This document shows positions 24,272 to 32,588 of a stretch of DNA of 44,218 nucleotides, piece after piece. The DNA lies in the IMG/VR virus record IMGVR_UViG_3300033146_003054, positions 1 to 44,218 of that record, one strand, 5' to 3'. The stretch comes from a virus. Every line of letters begins with the position of its first letter. Within the stretch, counting starts at the first letter, position 1. The notes under the pieces were generated by a model. That model ran no database searches and was not told the DNA's origin. It worked only from the letters and a program-made list of their open reading frames with translations. Made by a program: the position numbers and the translations under genes.

Positions 24272-24354
24272 CGGCTGGTGTGAGAATCGAACTCACGGAC
24301 GCTTACACGCCTACAGTTTAGCAAACTGCTGCATTACCTCTCTGCCAACCAGCC
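24272..24354 (-). tRNA. tRNA-Ser (GCU)
   Basis: Acceptor GGCTGGT/ACCAGCC, anticodon stem GCAGT/ACTGT with loop TTGCTAA, long variable arm, T loop TTCGATT, discriminator G. Confidence 0.9.
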
Positions 24355-24360
24355 CAAAAT

Positions 24361-24387
24361 AAAAAAACCCTCAACAATCGTTAAGGG
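24361..24387 (-). terminator. Rho-independent terminator-like hairpin before the tRNA genes
   Basis: CCCTTAAC/GTTGAGGG (one G-U pair) with a GATT loop, followed by seven T, directly upstream of tRNA-Ser(GCU). No promoter is visible between it and the tRNAs, so it probably attenuates rather than fully stops transcription. Confidence 0.7.
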
Positions 24388-24470
24388 GTGTAATTAACAA
24401 ATTGCGGTTCTTTCTCAGGTATTTGACCATAGTGAGGATAATAAACTGAGTGATAAAACCAAATTCTTTT
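24381..24470 (-). pseudogene. Open frame one base out of register with an ATG
   Basis: 29 codons of protein-like sequence (IWFYHSVYYPHYGQIPEKEP) without a start in frame. An ATG (24472-24474) sits immediately upstream in the other register, followed by A-A-A-A-A-G. A one-base deletion or a +1 slip would join them. Probably a decayed or frameshifted small gene; its stop lies in the terminator stem. Nothing else is visible in 24388-24502. Confidence 0.3.
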
Positions 24471-24502
24471 TCATAATATTAACTTACCCTTTCTTTAAAA
24501 AA

Positions 24503-24766
24503 CTAATTTATGCAAATTGCATTGACATGAATTAATTCAGGTTTTCTTTCTTCATGTTCTGCATCTTCTTCTTCTTCATCGTTTCTTTCAAAAATATCTT
24601 CTTGAGTGTCCCATTCTTTATCTTCCGAACGATAGTGACCAATTGATGGAGAAAAATAAACTTCATTAAAAGAATTCCCTTCGTCGTCAACACTATATAC
24701 GACTTCAAGATCTCCATAATTTTTAAGTTTTTCTTCTAATTCTTTAATATATTTAGATAGTTTCAT
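24503..24766 (-). CDS. Hypothetical acidic phage protein (87 aa)
   Basis: Starts MKLSKYIKELEEKLKNYGDL followed by EVVYSVDDEGN, a start pattern common in phage small proteins (L-x-x-L-x-x-x-x-GD-L-EV). C-terminal third is a Glu/Asp run. Function unknown. Confidence 0.65.
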   Translation of the reverse strand: MKLSKYIKELEEKLKNYGDLEVVYSVDDEGNSFNEVYFSPSIGHYRSEDKEWDTQEDIFERNDEEEEDAEHEERKPELIHVNAICIN

Positions 24767-24950
24767 TGTCCTTGTCTCTATTCTCTTTTTTTAAACTATA
24801 ATCGTTCATACCAAATGTTAATGAAGTCATAAACGCTTTCCAAACAGTAAAATAATCATAAACACTATCTTCTCCTGTTAGTCCCACTTCTAATTTTGAT
24901 AAAGATGTAAAATCTTCATCATCTTCTGGAATATATTCAAATCTTACCAT
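24753..24950 (-). CDS. Hypothetical protein (65 aa)
   Basis: Contains DYFTVWKAFMTSLTFGMNDY; first gene behind the promoter at 24968. No family recognised. Confidence 0.6.
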   Translation of the reverse strand: MVRFEYIPEDDEDFTSLSKLEVGLTGEDSVYDYFTVWKAFMTSLTFGMNDYSLKKENRDKDNETI

Positions 24951-24967
24951 TGTTTACCTCTTAATTA

Positions 24968-24996
24968 ATTATATCAAATTATTCTTTTTTTGTCAA
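24968..24996 (-). promoter_or_regulatory. Sigma70-type promoter (conserved family)
   Basis: TTGACA (24991-24996), 17 bases, TATAAT (24968-24973). Confidence 0.85.
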
Positions 24997-24999
24997 GTT

Positions 25000-25836
25000 T
25001 TATATGTGGCAATCAATCATAGTAATCATAGTATTATCAGGAGTAATACTTAATACTTTATTAAAAAAGTCATTCCAAATATTTGTATCTTTTTCGTCAA
25101 ATGTCATTCCCCACCATCCCATGCTTCCTTTTTCAAACCATCTATTTTCATTTATTAAAGCAAAAGGGGTTATAGCAGAATTCATTTCTCTATTTATATA
25201 TTCTTCTTCTGTAATTAAAAATTCGTCTACACTTGAAAATAAACTAATAGCTTGATCTTTTTTATTTTTTATTGCTTTATTAAAAGCTTTTACTAAATCT
25301 TGATTATTATATCTTTCTCTTTTTTCTTCTATAGTTAAATTTTCTTTTTTAAGAAAATCATTCCAAGTTGTATAAAGATTATAGTCATAATCTTTTATAA
25401 AAGAATGAACGAAATTCCATAATTTTTTAGAATCTTCTTTTATACTTTCTTTCATAGCGTTAAAATCAATGTCTTTTTTTAAAGCTTTATTTGCTCTTTT
25501 TCCATTTTTTAATTTAAAAAAACCATCCCATCTTCCACCTTCTGAATACCAATCCCATTTAGAATCAGGATTATAAGTTGAAAATTCTTCTAATACTCCT
25601 TCCGAATTATATCTCCAAGTGTTATCATTCCAATCAGAACCATTTAATTTATAAAGCTCATCAAAAGTTAAATTTTTTAAATTTTCATCTTTTTTAATGT
25701 AATAATTAATAAAATCTTCTTTTTCTTTTTCTGAAACTTTTTTTCTAGCATACTCTGGAACTTCTTTATTTTCATTATATGGTTCTAATAAACTTTCTAC
25801 ATCATCTCCAAAAACCATTACTGTAAAATGACTCAT
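25000..25836 (-). CDS. Conserved phage protein (MSHFTVMV family)
   Basis: 278 residues. Start MSHFTVMVFGDDVESLLEPY and the later WDWYSEGGRWDGFF are marks of a family seen in many large phages and annotated as hypothetical. No catalytic motif known to me. Ends four bases before the promoter of the next block. Confidence 0.7.
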   Translation of the reverse strand: MSHFTVMVFGDDVESLLEPYNENKEVPEYARKKVSEKEKEDFINYYIKKDENLKNLTFDELYKLNGSDWNDNTWRYNSEGVLEEFSTYNPDSKWDWYSEGGRWDGFFKLKNGKRANKALKKDIDFNAMKESIKEDSKKLWNFVHSFIKDYDYNLYTTWNDFLKKENLTIEEKRERYNNQDLVKAFNKAIKNKKDQAISLFSSVDEFLITEEEYINREMNSAITPFALINENRWFEKGSMGWWGMTFDEKDTNIWNDFFNKVLSITPDNTMITMIDCHI

Positions 25837-25851
25837 TATTTTTCTCCTTTT

Positions 25852-26562
25852 TTATTTTTTAGTAACCTCTTTAACTTTATTATATAATACTGTGTGTTTA
25901 TAATCAAACTCAATATCAAAATGATAATGTCCAAAATACCAGTGATCAAAATCAACATTTTCTTCCAATTGCTCAAAATAGTTCTGGAGTAAAGTTGTTT
26001 CATAGTATTTTGGTATATCAAATAAATTGTATATTCTCTCGGAACAATCATGAGTAATTATTAAATCCACCTTATTGTTATGTTTTTTTAAGTTAGTTAA
26101 TCCGTTAGAATATTCAGCAACATTAGGTGCTTCTTGTTTCCACCAACTTACAAATTCAGTCCTTCGTGCTTTATCAATAGATGTTCCACCACCAAAAGTA
26201 AAAATCTTAATACCGTTAATGGTATATATTTCACCCCTTTTAAGGTGAAATATACTATTGTTTACTTTTCCAACAATTCCACCAAACATTTCTTGTGTAG
26301 GAAGTTTATCTATTCTATCAAAATTACAGTGGTTTCCGTCAACAAAAAGTGTAGTCCAAGGTTTTTCCTCAAACCATTTCAATAAATGTTGTTCTTGTTT
26401 TCCTGATTTATTTACATCCCAAATAAGACCAGCGTCTCCAGCGATTATTACATAATCATTTTTAGTTAAAGTTTTTCCTTCAGAAAATCTTTTTGAAGTT
26501 AATTTTTCTAAATCTCCATTTTCTCCACCGTGTACGTCACCACAGCAAAATACTCTATTCAC
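25852..26562 (-). CDS. Calcineurin-like metallophosphoesterase
   Basis: 236 residues, GTG start with GGGGGAAAA site. All metal-binding motifs of the family are visible: GDVHG (8-12), GDAG, GNHCNFDR, THDCSE and GHYHFD. Such enzymes cleave phosphoesters using two metal ions; phage members include protein phosphatases and nucleotidases, and the substrate here cannot be told. Preceded by a structured leader of about 100 bases. Confidence 0.85.
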   Translation of the reverse strand: MNRVFCCGDVHGGENGDLEKLTSKRFSEGKTLTKNDYVIIAGDAGLIWDVNKSGKQEQHLLKWFEEKPWTTLFVDGNHCNFDRIDKLPTQEMFGGIVGKVNNSIFHLKRGEIYTINGIKIFTFGGGTSIDKARRTEFVSWWKQEAPNVAEYSNGLTNLKKHNNKVDLIITHDCSERIYNLFDIPKYYETTLLQNYFEQLEENVDFDHWYFGHYHFDIEFDYKHTVLYNKVKEVTKK

Positions 26563-26664
26563 TTTAATTTTCCCCCTTAAATAAAATTAGCGGGCTTCCC
26601 ACCCGCTCGTAAATTTCTTCTGTTTGAGTGGTCAGAACAACTTCTAAGTTTATCCACTATTTCT
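26563..26664 (-). promoter_or_regulatory. Structured 5' leader of the metallophosphoesterase mRNA
   Basis: Between the promoter and the GTG, the minus strand forms AGTGG/CCACT (26654-26658 with 26627-26631) around an AACTT/AAGTT hairpin, then AGCGGG/CCCGCT (26602-26607 with 26589-26594). The second is followed by only a weak T-rich tract. Possible regulatory element; no known riboswitch class recognised. Confidence 0.4.
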
Positions 26665-26670
26665 TAATTA

Positions 26671-26699
26671 ATTATACCAAATTATTCTTTTTTTGTCAA
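26671..26699 (-). promoter_or_regulatory. Sigma70-type promoter (conserved family)
   Basis: TTGACA (26694-26699), 17 bases, TATAAT (26671-26676). The stop TGA of the upstream gene is part of the -35 box. Confidence 0.85.
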
Positions 26700-26995
26700 T
26701 CTTTACTTGTTGTATCTGTTGTTATAATAGGCTCTAAAGATAATTTTTCTCCTACTATATGAGAATATCCGCTTGTAATTGTGCAATAAGGTTCATTCCA
26801 AGAAGAATTGTCATATATTCTTTGTGGAGCAATATAAGGCGTTGTATCATAAGGAATAAAAATAGTTTTTGTCTCACCTTCAATTCCCAAAGAATCAGCT
26901 AAATTTTCATATAACTTTTCAGCATCTTCTTTTGACAGTATTACTTCAACTTCTCCAAATTTCAATTTGATTGTTTGTTCAATTTTTACTTCCAT
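26696..26995 (-). CDS. Hypothetical protein (99 aa)
   Basis: N-terminal half KLKFGEVEVILSKEDAEKLY resembles a frequent small phage protein; C-terminal half is Thr/Pro-rich. Unknown function. Confidence 0.6.
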   Translation of the reverse strand: MEVKIEQTIKLKFGEVEVILSKEDAEKLYENLADSLGIEGETKTIFIPYDTTPYIAPQRIYDNSSWNEPYCTITSGYSHIVGEKLSLEPIITTDTTSKD

Positions 26996-27003
26996 TATAA
27001 CTC

Positions 27004-27876
27004 CTAATAATTAGTAATGATTAACTCATTTTTTTTTCTTGTTTTCTTATTTCCTTTTTCATCTTCTTTAAAAGTCATGAAATATCTATACTCTTGGTCT
27101 GTTATTATATAGTCCCTGAAACGTGCTCTTATTTCCTCATTGTCGTTATAAGTAATCATCCATTTAGATGGTAACTTCTTTACGACTTCAGCAAATCTGT
27201 CATGGTCAAAGCCTTTATGCATCTCTCCCATTTTTCCGTATAGAGTATTATTTTTTTCTCCTAAGTCATATGGAGGGTCAAGAAATACAAAATCGTCAGC
27301 CACAGAGTCGCTAAGGAACGTTTCGTAGTCATAATTAAACAATTTCCAGTTTTCCATAAATGAATTTATTGTTGAAAGTTTCTGGATATTCCCTAAGTTA
27401 AACTTTTTCTTGTAGTTAGATTTAGATAGAGAGCCATGTTCAGTCAATCCGGAGAACGCAATCTTATTTAAAGTGAAGTAAGCAGATGCTCTTGTTATAT
27501 CATCATTTTTAATGATGATATTAGGAGTATTATATAAAAGGTATTCCTGTTCTTTTAATAAACTCTTTCCTCTTTCTAAATCTTCTGGATCTGCATTTTT
27601 TCTAATAAAAGTAAGACTTTCTACTAACTCATTTGGATATTTATATAATACATTCCAGAAATTATATAAAACTTCATTTAAGTCATTTACAAATATATTC
27701 TTTTCTGGATATATTTGAGATATCCAAAGAGGGATACTTCCTCCACCAATAAAAGGATCGTAAAAATCTCCAATAAAATCTGGGAATAAAGGTGAAAGTA
27801 TATTCTTAATCATTTTACTTTTTCCACCGGGATATGATAAACATGTCATAACTTTAGGGATTTTTTTATTTTTCAA
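27004..27876 (-). CDS. Dam-type DNA adenine N6-methyltransferase (D12 class)
   Basis: 290 residues, TTG start preceded by AAGGA. Motifs in D12-class order: SYPGGKSKM near the N terminus (SAM binding), YDPFIGGGSIPLW, and the catalytic DPPYDLGEKN about residue 197. T4 Dam methylates GATC; specificity here is not readable. Likely protects phage DNA from restriction or marks it. Base usage is slightly less AT-rich than the neighbours, which hints at separate acquisition. Confidence 0.9.
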   Translation of the reverse strand: MKNKKIPKVMTCLSYPGGKSKMIKNILSPLFPDFIGDFYDPFIGGGSIPLWISQIYPEKNIFVNDLNEVLYNFWNVLYKYPNELVESLTFIRKNADPEDLERGKSLLKEQEYLLYNTPNIIIKNDDITRASAYFTLNKIAFSGLTEHGSLSKSNYKKKFNLGNIQKLSTINSFMENWKLFNYDYETFLSDSVADDFVFLDPPYDLGEKNNTLYGKMGEMHKGFDHDRFAEVVKKLPSKWMITYNDNEEIRARFRDYIITDQEYRYFMTFKEDEKGNKKTRKKNELIITNY

Positions 27877-27880
27877 TTTT

Positions 27881-28144
27881 CTATTCCTTTAAATTTTTTA
27901 TTAAATATTCATTTTTTCTTTGAAAGAAAAATTCAAATAAAAGTTCAGTTTTTCTTATTTCATTCTCAAAAAAAGCATTATTATATTGAAGAAATAAAAA
28001 ATTATTAATATCTGATTGTGTTTCAAATTTTTTCATTTCTTTAATTGGAAGAGTTACTGTAAATGCTCCTTCCATAGAATATTTCATATAAGGAACATTG
28101 AAGTAGGCAGGTGCAAGTATAAACATTTCGACTGGTTCTTTCAT
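27881..28144 (-). CDS. Hypothetical protein (87 aa)
   Basis: No recognised motif. A 15-bp palindrome CTATATCGTATATAG (28148-28162) lies immediately upstream of the ATG and could be an operator or part of a promoter. Confidence 0.55.
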   Translation of the reverse strand: MKEPVEMFILAPAYFNVPYMKYSMEGAFTVTLPIKEMKKFETQSDINNFLFLQYNNAFFENEIRKTELLFEFFFQRKNEYLIKNLKE

Positions 28145-28164
28145 TCACTATATACGATATAGCA

Positions 28165-28201
28165 TAAAAAAAGCTCCTGTGTATTATCGGTCCACAGGAG
28201 C
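28165..28201 (-). terminator. Rho-independent terminator after the Ro60-like gene
   Basis: GCTCCTGTG/CACAGGAGC (28193-28201 with 28173-28181) followed by seven T on the minus strand. About 60 bases separate it from the stop at 28262, containing an imperfect ATGCTG/CAGAAT hairpin. Confidence 0.9.
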
Positions 28202-28261
28202 CAGATATAATTATCAGTAATTTAATTAAGCATTCTGGCGGGAACAGCATTTTTAAATTAC

Positions 28262-29740
28262 TTATTCTACTGGTTCGTACCTCTCACCCTCAAGTACCTC
28301 TAACATAAGTTCCTCTGGAGTGACAGCAATTGTGTTGATTGCATATTTCAAGATAGATGGAGAACATCCACTTACAAGGAATGTGCCATTTTCATCCTTA
28401 GTTACAGGAGAATCTGCACTTGCATTTACATTCCAGAAAACCAGTTCTGGCATTTTATAACCAGTTGCAATATATTTTGCTTTGATTGCGTCAAAGTTAG
28501 TAGCAGGTGTTCTGTCTCCATAATAACCACTACACGCATGGTCAAATTGCATATCTGATATAATATAAATCTTCTTAATCATTTCATCAGGAGAAACATT
28601 CTTTTCAACTGCTGTTTTCAAAAGAACGTCAAATACAGCTTGAAGGTTTGTACTCATACCCCATTCAGCACGTCTAAGATTATTTACCTTTTCCCAGATA
28701 TTTTTACCCTGTATTTTCTGCATAACAGGTTTGCTTGAGAAAGTCATAAAGTAGTCCTTGAAAGGACCAATTATTCTTTCTGCAAAATATATACCAAGAG
28801 AAACTGAAACATCAATAGGTGCAACGTTACTTTCTCCCATTGTCATACTTCCACTTGTATCTACAACACAAAGTGAATTTTCTGGTTTTTCCATATAATT
28901 AGGAAGTGCGTTCCATAATACATCAAGAGTTTTAATTTCTTGAATATCGTTATTCCGAAGTTCGTTTGCGTCCTTTGTAATCTGGTATGGATACAAAGTT
29001 CCAGCATTGATTGTTTCTTCTCCATTAGCAACTTTTTCAATAAAAGCATTATAACGTGCTTCACTATGTTTTCTAAAAGCATCTGAATAGATTCTTGCCG
29101 CTTGAGAAGGAACATTTGAATAATCAACTGCATCCCAATTTTTATTAGACATAAGTTTTTCAACTATATTAATTTTACTTCTTAATGTAGACAATGCTTT
29201 TCTATAAGTTTTCTCATTAATTCCAAAGTATTCATAAGTAATTTTAGCAAGCCGTCTACTTTCTTTTGATGAAGTATTTGAACTTTTTAACCATTTTGCT
29301 AATAAAGATGGTTTATCACTTTTTTGATCTAATTTGAATTGAACTTTCATCATTTCAAGAGCATCTTTTTCAAGAGTAGTTCCAATTAGAGAATAAAGGT
29401 CATCCCATCTTCCATACTCAGGAATAAGATCCATATTTCTTGCTATTATATTAGGATTAGTTTCCGCTAAATAATGAATTATTACATTAAATAAATTACG
29501 TTCTCCCTGTCCACCTCTAATGTCTCTTGAATAGAAAAGTGCTTTCATAGCGAGTCTTTCATTTTCTGAAAGTGCTTTTGTGAAATAAGAAAATATTTCT
29601 ACATTACTATGACCTCTTAAGGCTCCTGATTTTGAAAAGAAATCCAATACAGCATTTAATGAAGTAGCATTTGATAATGCTCCATTATCAGTATATGCTT
29701 CATTTGTGTTTTCTCTTACTGCTTCTGCGAAATCATTCAT
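28262..29740 (-). CDS. DUF2828/TROVE-like protein with VWA domain (Ro60-like)
   Basis: 492 residues. N-terminal helical repeat region with family marks ALFYSRDIRGGQGERNLF (68-84) and IPEYGRWDDLY (106-116); C-terminal VWA domain with MIDAS DTSGSM (294-299). The layout (HEAT-like ring plus VWA) is that of Ro60/Rsr proteins, which bind Y RNAs and misfolded small RNAs and help exoribonucleases with RNA quality control. The gene follows its own promoter and a 5' hairpin, and ends in a strong terminator, so it is a separate transcription unit. RNA binding is inferred from family. Confidence 0.85.
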   Translation of the reverse strand: MNDFAEAVRENTNEAYTDNGALSNATSLNAVLDFFSKSGALRGHSNVEIFSYFTKALSENERLAMKALFYSRDIRGGQGERNLFNVIIHYLAETNPNIIARNMDLIPEYGRWDDLYSLIGTTLEKDALEMMKVQFKLDQKSDKPSLLAKWLKSSNTSSKESRRLAKITYEYFGINEKTYRKALSTLRSKINIVEKLMSNKNWDAVDYSNVPSQAARIYSDAFRKHSEARYNAFIEKVANGEETINAGTLYPYQITKDANELRNNDIQEIKTLDVLWNALPNYMEKPENSLCVVDTSGSMTMGESNVAPIDVSVSLGIYFAERIIGPFKDYFMTFSSKPVMQKIQGKNIWEKVNNLRRAEWGMSTNLQAVFDVLLKTAVEKNVSPDEMIKKIYIISDMQFDHACSGYYGDRTPATNFDAIKAKYIATGYKMPELVFWNVNASADSPVTKDENGTFLVSGCSPSILKYAINTIAVTPEELMLEVLEGERYEPVE

Positions 29741-29762
29741 ATTATTCCCCTTTATATAAAAC

Positions 29763-29815
29763 TAGACACATTATTATTTTCACCAAAAAAATTTTTTAAT
29801 TGCTGTTAGTGTCTA
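29763..29815 (-). ncRNA. TAGAC/GTCTA hairpin at the 5' end of the Ro60-like mRNA
   Basis: Minus strand TAGACAC (29809-29815) pairs with GTGTCTA (29763-29769); inside are ACAGCAAT and an A6T6 dyad. The predicted transcription start of the promoter at 29821 falls at the first base of the stem. Similar elements lie at 34730-34800 and 42141-42227. Confidence 0.5.
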
Positions 29816-29820
29816 TAATC

Positions 29821-29849
29821 ATTATACAATATTATTCTTTTTTTGTCAA
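29821..29849 (-). promoter_or_regulatory. Sigma70-type promoter (conserved family)
   Basis: TTGACA (29844-29849), 17 bases, TATAAT (29821-29826). Confidence 0.85.
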
Positions 29850-29853
29850 GTTT

Positions 29854-30414
29854 TTATTCATTCTCGTAAATACTTTCTTCTAATTCATTCATATCAAAAT
29901 CTGGAAGATCAGCATAACTAACTTCTTTTATAAGAGCTACATGATAGTATTCTCTTTCCTTATCGTCTTGAAATTTATATCTATTCTCTTGTGGCGTAGT
30001 TTGAAACCCTCTATAGATTTCAAGTTTACTGGTATCAAGATTATAAACATATGCCCATTCGCAAAATAAACTATCTTGCATAAATCCTTGATTGTCTATC
30101 ATATAAACCAAGTCAGTATCTCTATATACTTCAAGTTTCCCTTGAGTTTCTCTCAATAGAGAATACCAATCTTTTCCATCACTTACATCTTCATCGAGAA
30201 ATTCTTTATGCCTAATTCTATCTTGCGTTGAAATAGGTGTATCTTCATTTATTAATACAATCTTATCAAAAATTTCATTAAGTTTAACTTCTGTTGTATT
30301 CATTAAAAAGTTTTGAATTGCTTTTCCTAATTCTGACGGGTATCCATCGAAATGACAATATGTAATTTTGTCAACCCCTTTTTTATAAAACCCATACGCC
30401 GATCTTGTCCCCAT
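29854..30414 (-). CDS. Conserved phage protein (MGTRSAYGF family)
   Basis: 186 residues. Start MGTRSAYGFYKKGVDKITYC followed by HFDGYPSELG marks a family common in phages and some bacteria, of unknown function. The rest is acidic with no catalytic signature. Confidence 0.7.
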   Translation of the reverse strand: MGTRSAYGFYKKGVDKITYCHFDGYPSELGKAIQNFLMNTTEVKLNEIFDKIVLINEDTPISTQDRIRHKEFLDEDVSDGKDWYSLLRETQGKLEVYRDTDLVYMIDNQGFMQDSLFCEWAYVYNLDTSKLEIYRGFQTTPQENRYKFQDDKEREYYHVALIKEVSYADLPDFDMNELEESIYENE

Positions 30415-30418
30415 AATC

Positions 30419-30940
30419 CTACCCTCTTTGAAGATTTGTTACTAATAAATCTTCTATTTTATTTTTTTCATAAAACTTAATACGAATTAAGTTTATATTA
30501 TTTTTTTTACAATAATTGGTTTTTATTTTATCTCTTTTTTGTATTTCCATAAGATTACTTTCTCCACCCCAATTTTCAATTGGCTCAAAATGTTGTTTTC
30601 CATCAAACTCAATACAAGTATTATATTCTGATAAGTAAAAATCAAAAGGTAAAGGTTTAATATTTTTACATTCATTAAATTTTTTTTGATGAATGTATTT
30701 TATTTGATTTTTATCTAAAAATTTTCTTATTTGTAACTCTCCTTTTGAGGAATTACAAATAGGGCATCCTCTATCTAATAAATGTTTATTAGGAGTTTGT
30801 AAGAAAGACCCATGCTTCTTACAAATAATCTCTATTTTTTTAAGTGCTCCTTTATAATTAACCTTCGAATAATCATACTTATTTCCATGAACTTTTATTG
30901 CTTCAATTATAAATTCTTCTGCTGTTTTCTTTCTGCTCAC
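30419..30940 (-). CDS. VSR-like homing endonuclease with DUF723 domain
   Basis: 173 residues, GTG start overlapping the upstream TAG. N-terminal DUF723-type zinc element (VHGNKYDYSKVNY, CKKHGSFLQTPNKHL, GCPICNSS). C-terminal PD-(D/E)xK nuclease of VSR type: LPFDFYLSEYNTCIEFDGKQ followed by H and IQKRDKIKTNYC. Probably a freestanding homing endonuclease inserted behind the HNH gene. Confidence 0.75.
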   Translation of the reverse strand: MSRKKTAEEFIIEAIKVHGNKYDYSKVNYKGALKKIEIICKKHGSFLQTPNKHLLDRGCPICNSSKGELQIRKFLDKNQIKYIHQKKFNECKNIKPLPFDFYLSEYNTCIEFDGKQHFEPIENWGGESNLMEIQKRDKIKTNYCKKNNINLIRIKFYEKNKIEDLLVTNLQRG

Positions 30941-31575
30941 TATTTTAATTCTACAGTCATATACATTTCAGCTAAAAAATCATCAGGAAAGAAACTTTCC
31001 CATTCTTTATATTTATCATTAAGAAATATTTCTGTATACCTCTTGAACATTAAGTAGATAGATGGTTTCTTAGGAATTGTTAATAATTTCATTCCAGCTT
31101 GTTTAGGGGTTCTATCTCTTTTATGAGAATTACATTTAATACAAGAACATACAAGATTAGTCCATGTATTTTTTCCACCTTTAGATTTAGGAATAATATG
31201 ATCAATATTTAATTCACTTAAATTTTTCTTTTTATTACAATATTGGCAGGTGTGGTCGTCCCTTAATATAATATTTCGTCTTGTTAATTTAACTTTTACA
31301 GGAACTTTATTATATCCAGTAAGTCTAATTACTTTTGGAATCCCAAAAATACCATCATTTTTAGCAAAATAATCATAATTATTAGTTTTATCCCAAGTAG
31401 CTTTTTGATATAATGATACTTCTTCCCAAGAACTAAAATTATAACTTGAAAAATGACCATTATCAACAGAAATAACTTCTGCTTTTTCTTTAAACAATAA
31501 TTTTAATGTTCTTTTTATATTTGTTACATAAATTGGAATGTAAGAACTGTTTAAAACTAATACATTATTACTCAT
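30940..31575 (-). CDS. HNH endonuclease
   Basis: 211 residues. Starts VLVLNSSYIPIYVTNIKRTL, and has the HNH core CQYCNKKKNLSELNIDHIIP followed by SKGG and CIKCNSHKRDRTP (zinc CxxC pairs and DH). This bacterial/phage HNH family can act as a general or homing nuclease; adjacency to another nuclease suggests a mobile pair. Confidence 0.85.
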   Translation of the reverse strand: MSNNVLVLNSSYIPIYVTNIKRTLKLLFKEKAEVISVDNGHFSSYNFSSWEEVSLYQKATWDKTNNYDYFAKNDGIFGIPKVIRLTGYNKVPVKVKLTRRNIILRDDHTCQYCNKKKNLSELNIDHIIPKSKGGKNTWTNLVCSCIKCNSHKRDRTPKQAGMKLLTIPKKPSIYLMFKRYTEIFLNDKYKEWESFFPDDFLAEMYMTVELK

Positions 31576-31589
31576 AAATTTACCTCTTA

Positions 31590-31928
31590 CTATTCTACTT
31601 CTGCTCCATACTCTATATAAATCTCAATAACTCCATTTTCATTAAAGAAGTTTATTGGTTCTTCATCAGTTAAATTATTAGATATAATTTCTGGCAATAA
31701 AACTTCTTTTATTTCATCTTCGTAAACATCAATAAAATTTATGATATTTTCTTTTAATTCATCACCTCTAATAAAGAGAGAAACTACTCCAGAAATATAA
31801 TCTACACCTTTGTCAAAACCAGGAGTTCCCCAAAATTCATAAGAACCAATTCCATCATTTAATATATCTTCATCGCATTTAACAGTGAAGTGTTTCTTTT
31901 CAAATTCTGTAACAATCCATTCTTTCAT
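31590..31928 (-). CDS. Hypothetical protein (112 aa)
   Basis: Acidic, alpha/beta; no recognised family. First gene after the promoter at 31950. Confidence 0.6.
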   Translation of the reverse strand: MKEWIVTEFEKKHFTVKCDEDILNDGIGSYEFWGTPGFDKGVDYISGVVSLFIRGDELKENIINFIDVYEDEIKEVLLPEIISNNLTDEEPINFFNENGVIEIYIEYGAEVE

Positions 31929-31949
31929 AATTATCTTCCCCTTACAATA

Positions 31950-31978
31950 ATTATACCATATTATTCTTTTTTTGTCAA
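31950..31978 (-). promoter_or_regulatory. Sigma70-type promoter (conserved family)
   Basis: TTGACA (31973-31978), 17 bases, TATAAT (31950-31955). Confidence 0.85.
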
Positions 31979-31979
31979 A

Positions 31980-32405
31980 TTATCTAATGTATTCTATATA
32001 ATCATTATATGAGTGAAAATTATTTAAAATTTCTTCTTTTAACTTTTCTTCTGAGAGATTTAATTTTTTTAGCATATACTTTCTACTTTCATCTAATGAA
32101 ACTTTTTTCATTGAACATATAGGACACATTGCAGAAGGGTTCCCATAATCTTTTATTATGTCTTTAATTGTTCCTTCTTCGTCTTCATCAATGTGATACT
32201 TGATTAAGAAATCTTTCTTTTCTTCTGTGGTTAATTCGTCTAACTCTTTAACTAAGAACTTCGTATAGAAAACATGCCCTCTTTCACATTTACTCATTCC
32301 TAAATCATCATAAGAGCAGTCATATCCAGACTCAACTCCTCCAGTAATATCACAAATAAAACTACTGCTTGAACTATTGCTTACAAAACCTGTTCTTATT
32401 TTCAT
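31980..32405 (-). CDS. SNSSSSSF-motif protein with zinc knuckle (141 aa)
   Basis: I choose the ATG at 32405 because the product then begins KIRTGFVSNSSSSSFI, a start shared by many bacterial and phage proteins, and GGATGGATAGAG precedes it. Residues 30-45 and about 105-110 hold cysteines (CSYDDLGMSKCERGH, CPICS) likely binding zinc. Function of the SNSSSSSF leader is unknown to me; some such genes lie near radical SAM genes, as here. Confidence 0.65.
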   Translation of the reverse strand: MKIRTGFVSNSSSSSFICDITGGVESGYDCSYDDLGMSKCERGHVFYTKFLVKELDELTTEEKKDFLIKYHIDEDEEGTIKDIIKDYGNPSAMCPICSMKKVSLDESRKYMLKKLNLSEEKLKEEILNNFHSYNDYIEYIR

Positions 32406-32427
32406 CTCTATCCATCCTTTTTTCCAT

Positions 32428-32529
32428 TTAATTAATTCCCAATATGTTTTCAGTAACTGTTTGCTGCTCTTCACTTAATCTTTTCTTATAAATATCTACT
32501 ACTTTTTCGCAATATTTACAAAACGCCAT
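32428..32529 (-). CDS. Small CxxC peptide (33 aa)
   Basis: AGGAG 8 bases before the ATG. Product MAFCKYCEKVVDIYKKRLSE then EQQTVTENILGIN: an N-terminal CxxC and an amphipathic helix. Lies between the radical SAM gene and the SNSSSSSF gene. Could be half of a zinc hook, or a peptide substrate; unknown. Confidence 0.6.
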   Translation of the reverse strand: MAFCKYCEKVVDIYKKRLSEEQQTVTENILGIN

Positions 32530-32588
32530 AATACTAACTCCTATAGTTACTTTTACAGAACTGTGTAAAATAAGGTCTTTTTAACTAA

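Noticed and set aside
26563-26664. Known riboswitch class in the metallophosphoesterase leader
   Set aside because: The hairpins do not show the conserved core bases of preQ1, SAM, purine or glycine riboswitches.
28041-28250. Minus-strand frame across the terminator
   Set aside because: It includes the terminator stem and overlaps the gene at 27881; cysteine-rich nonsense-like translation and no ribosome site.
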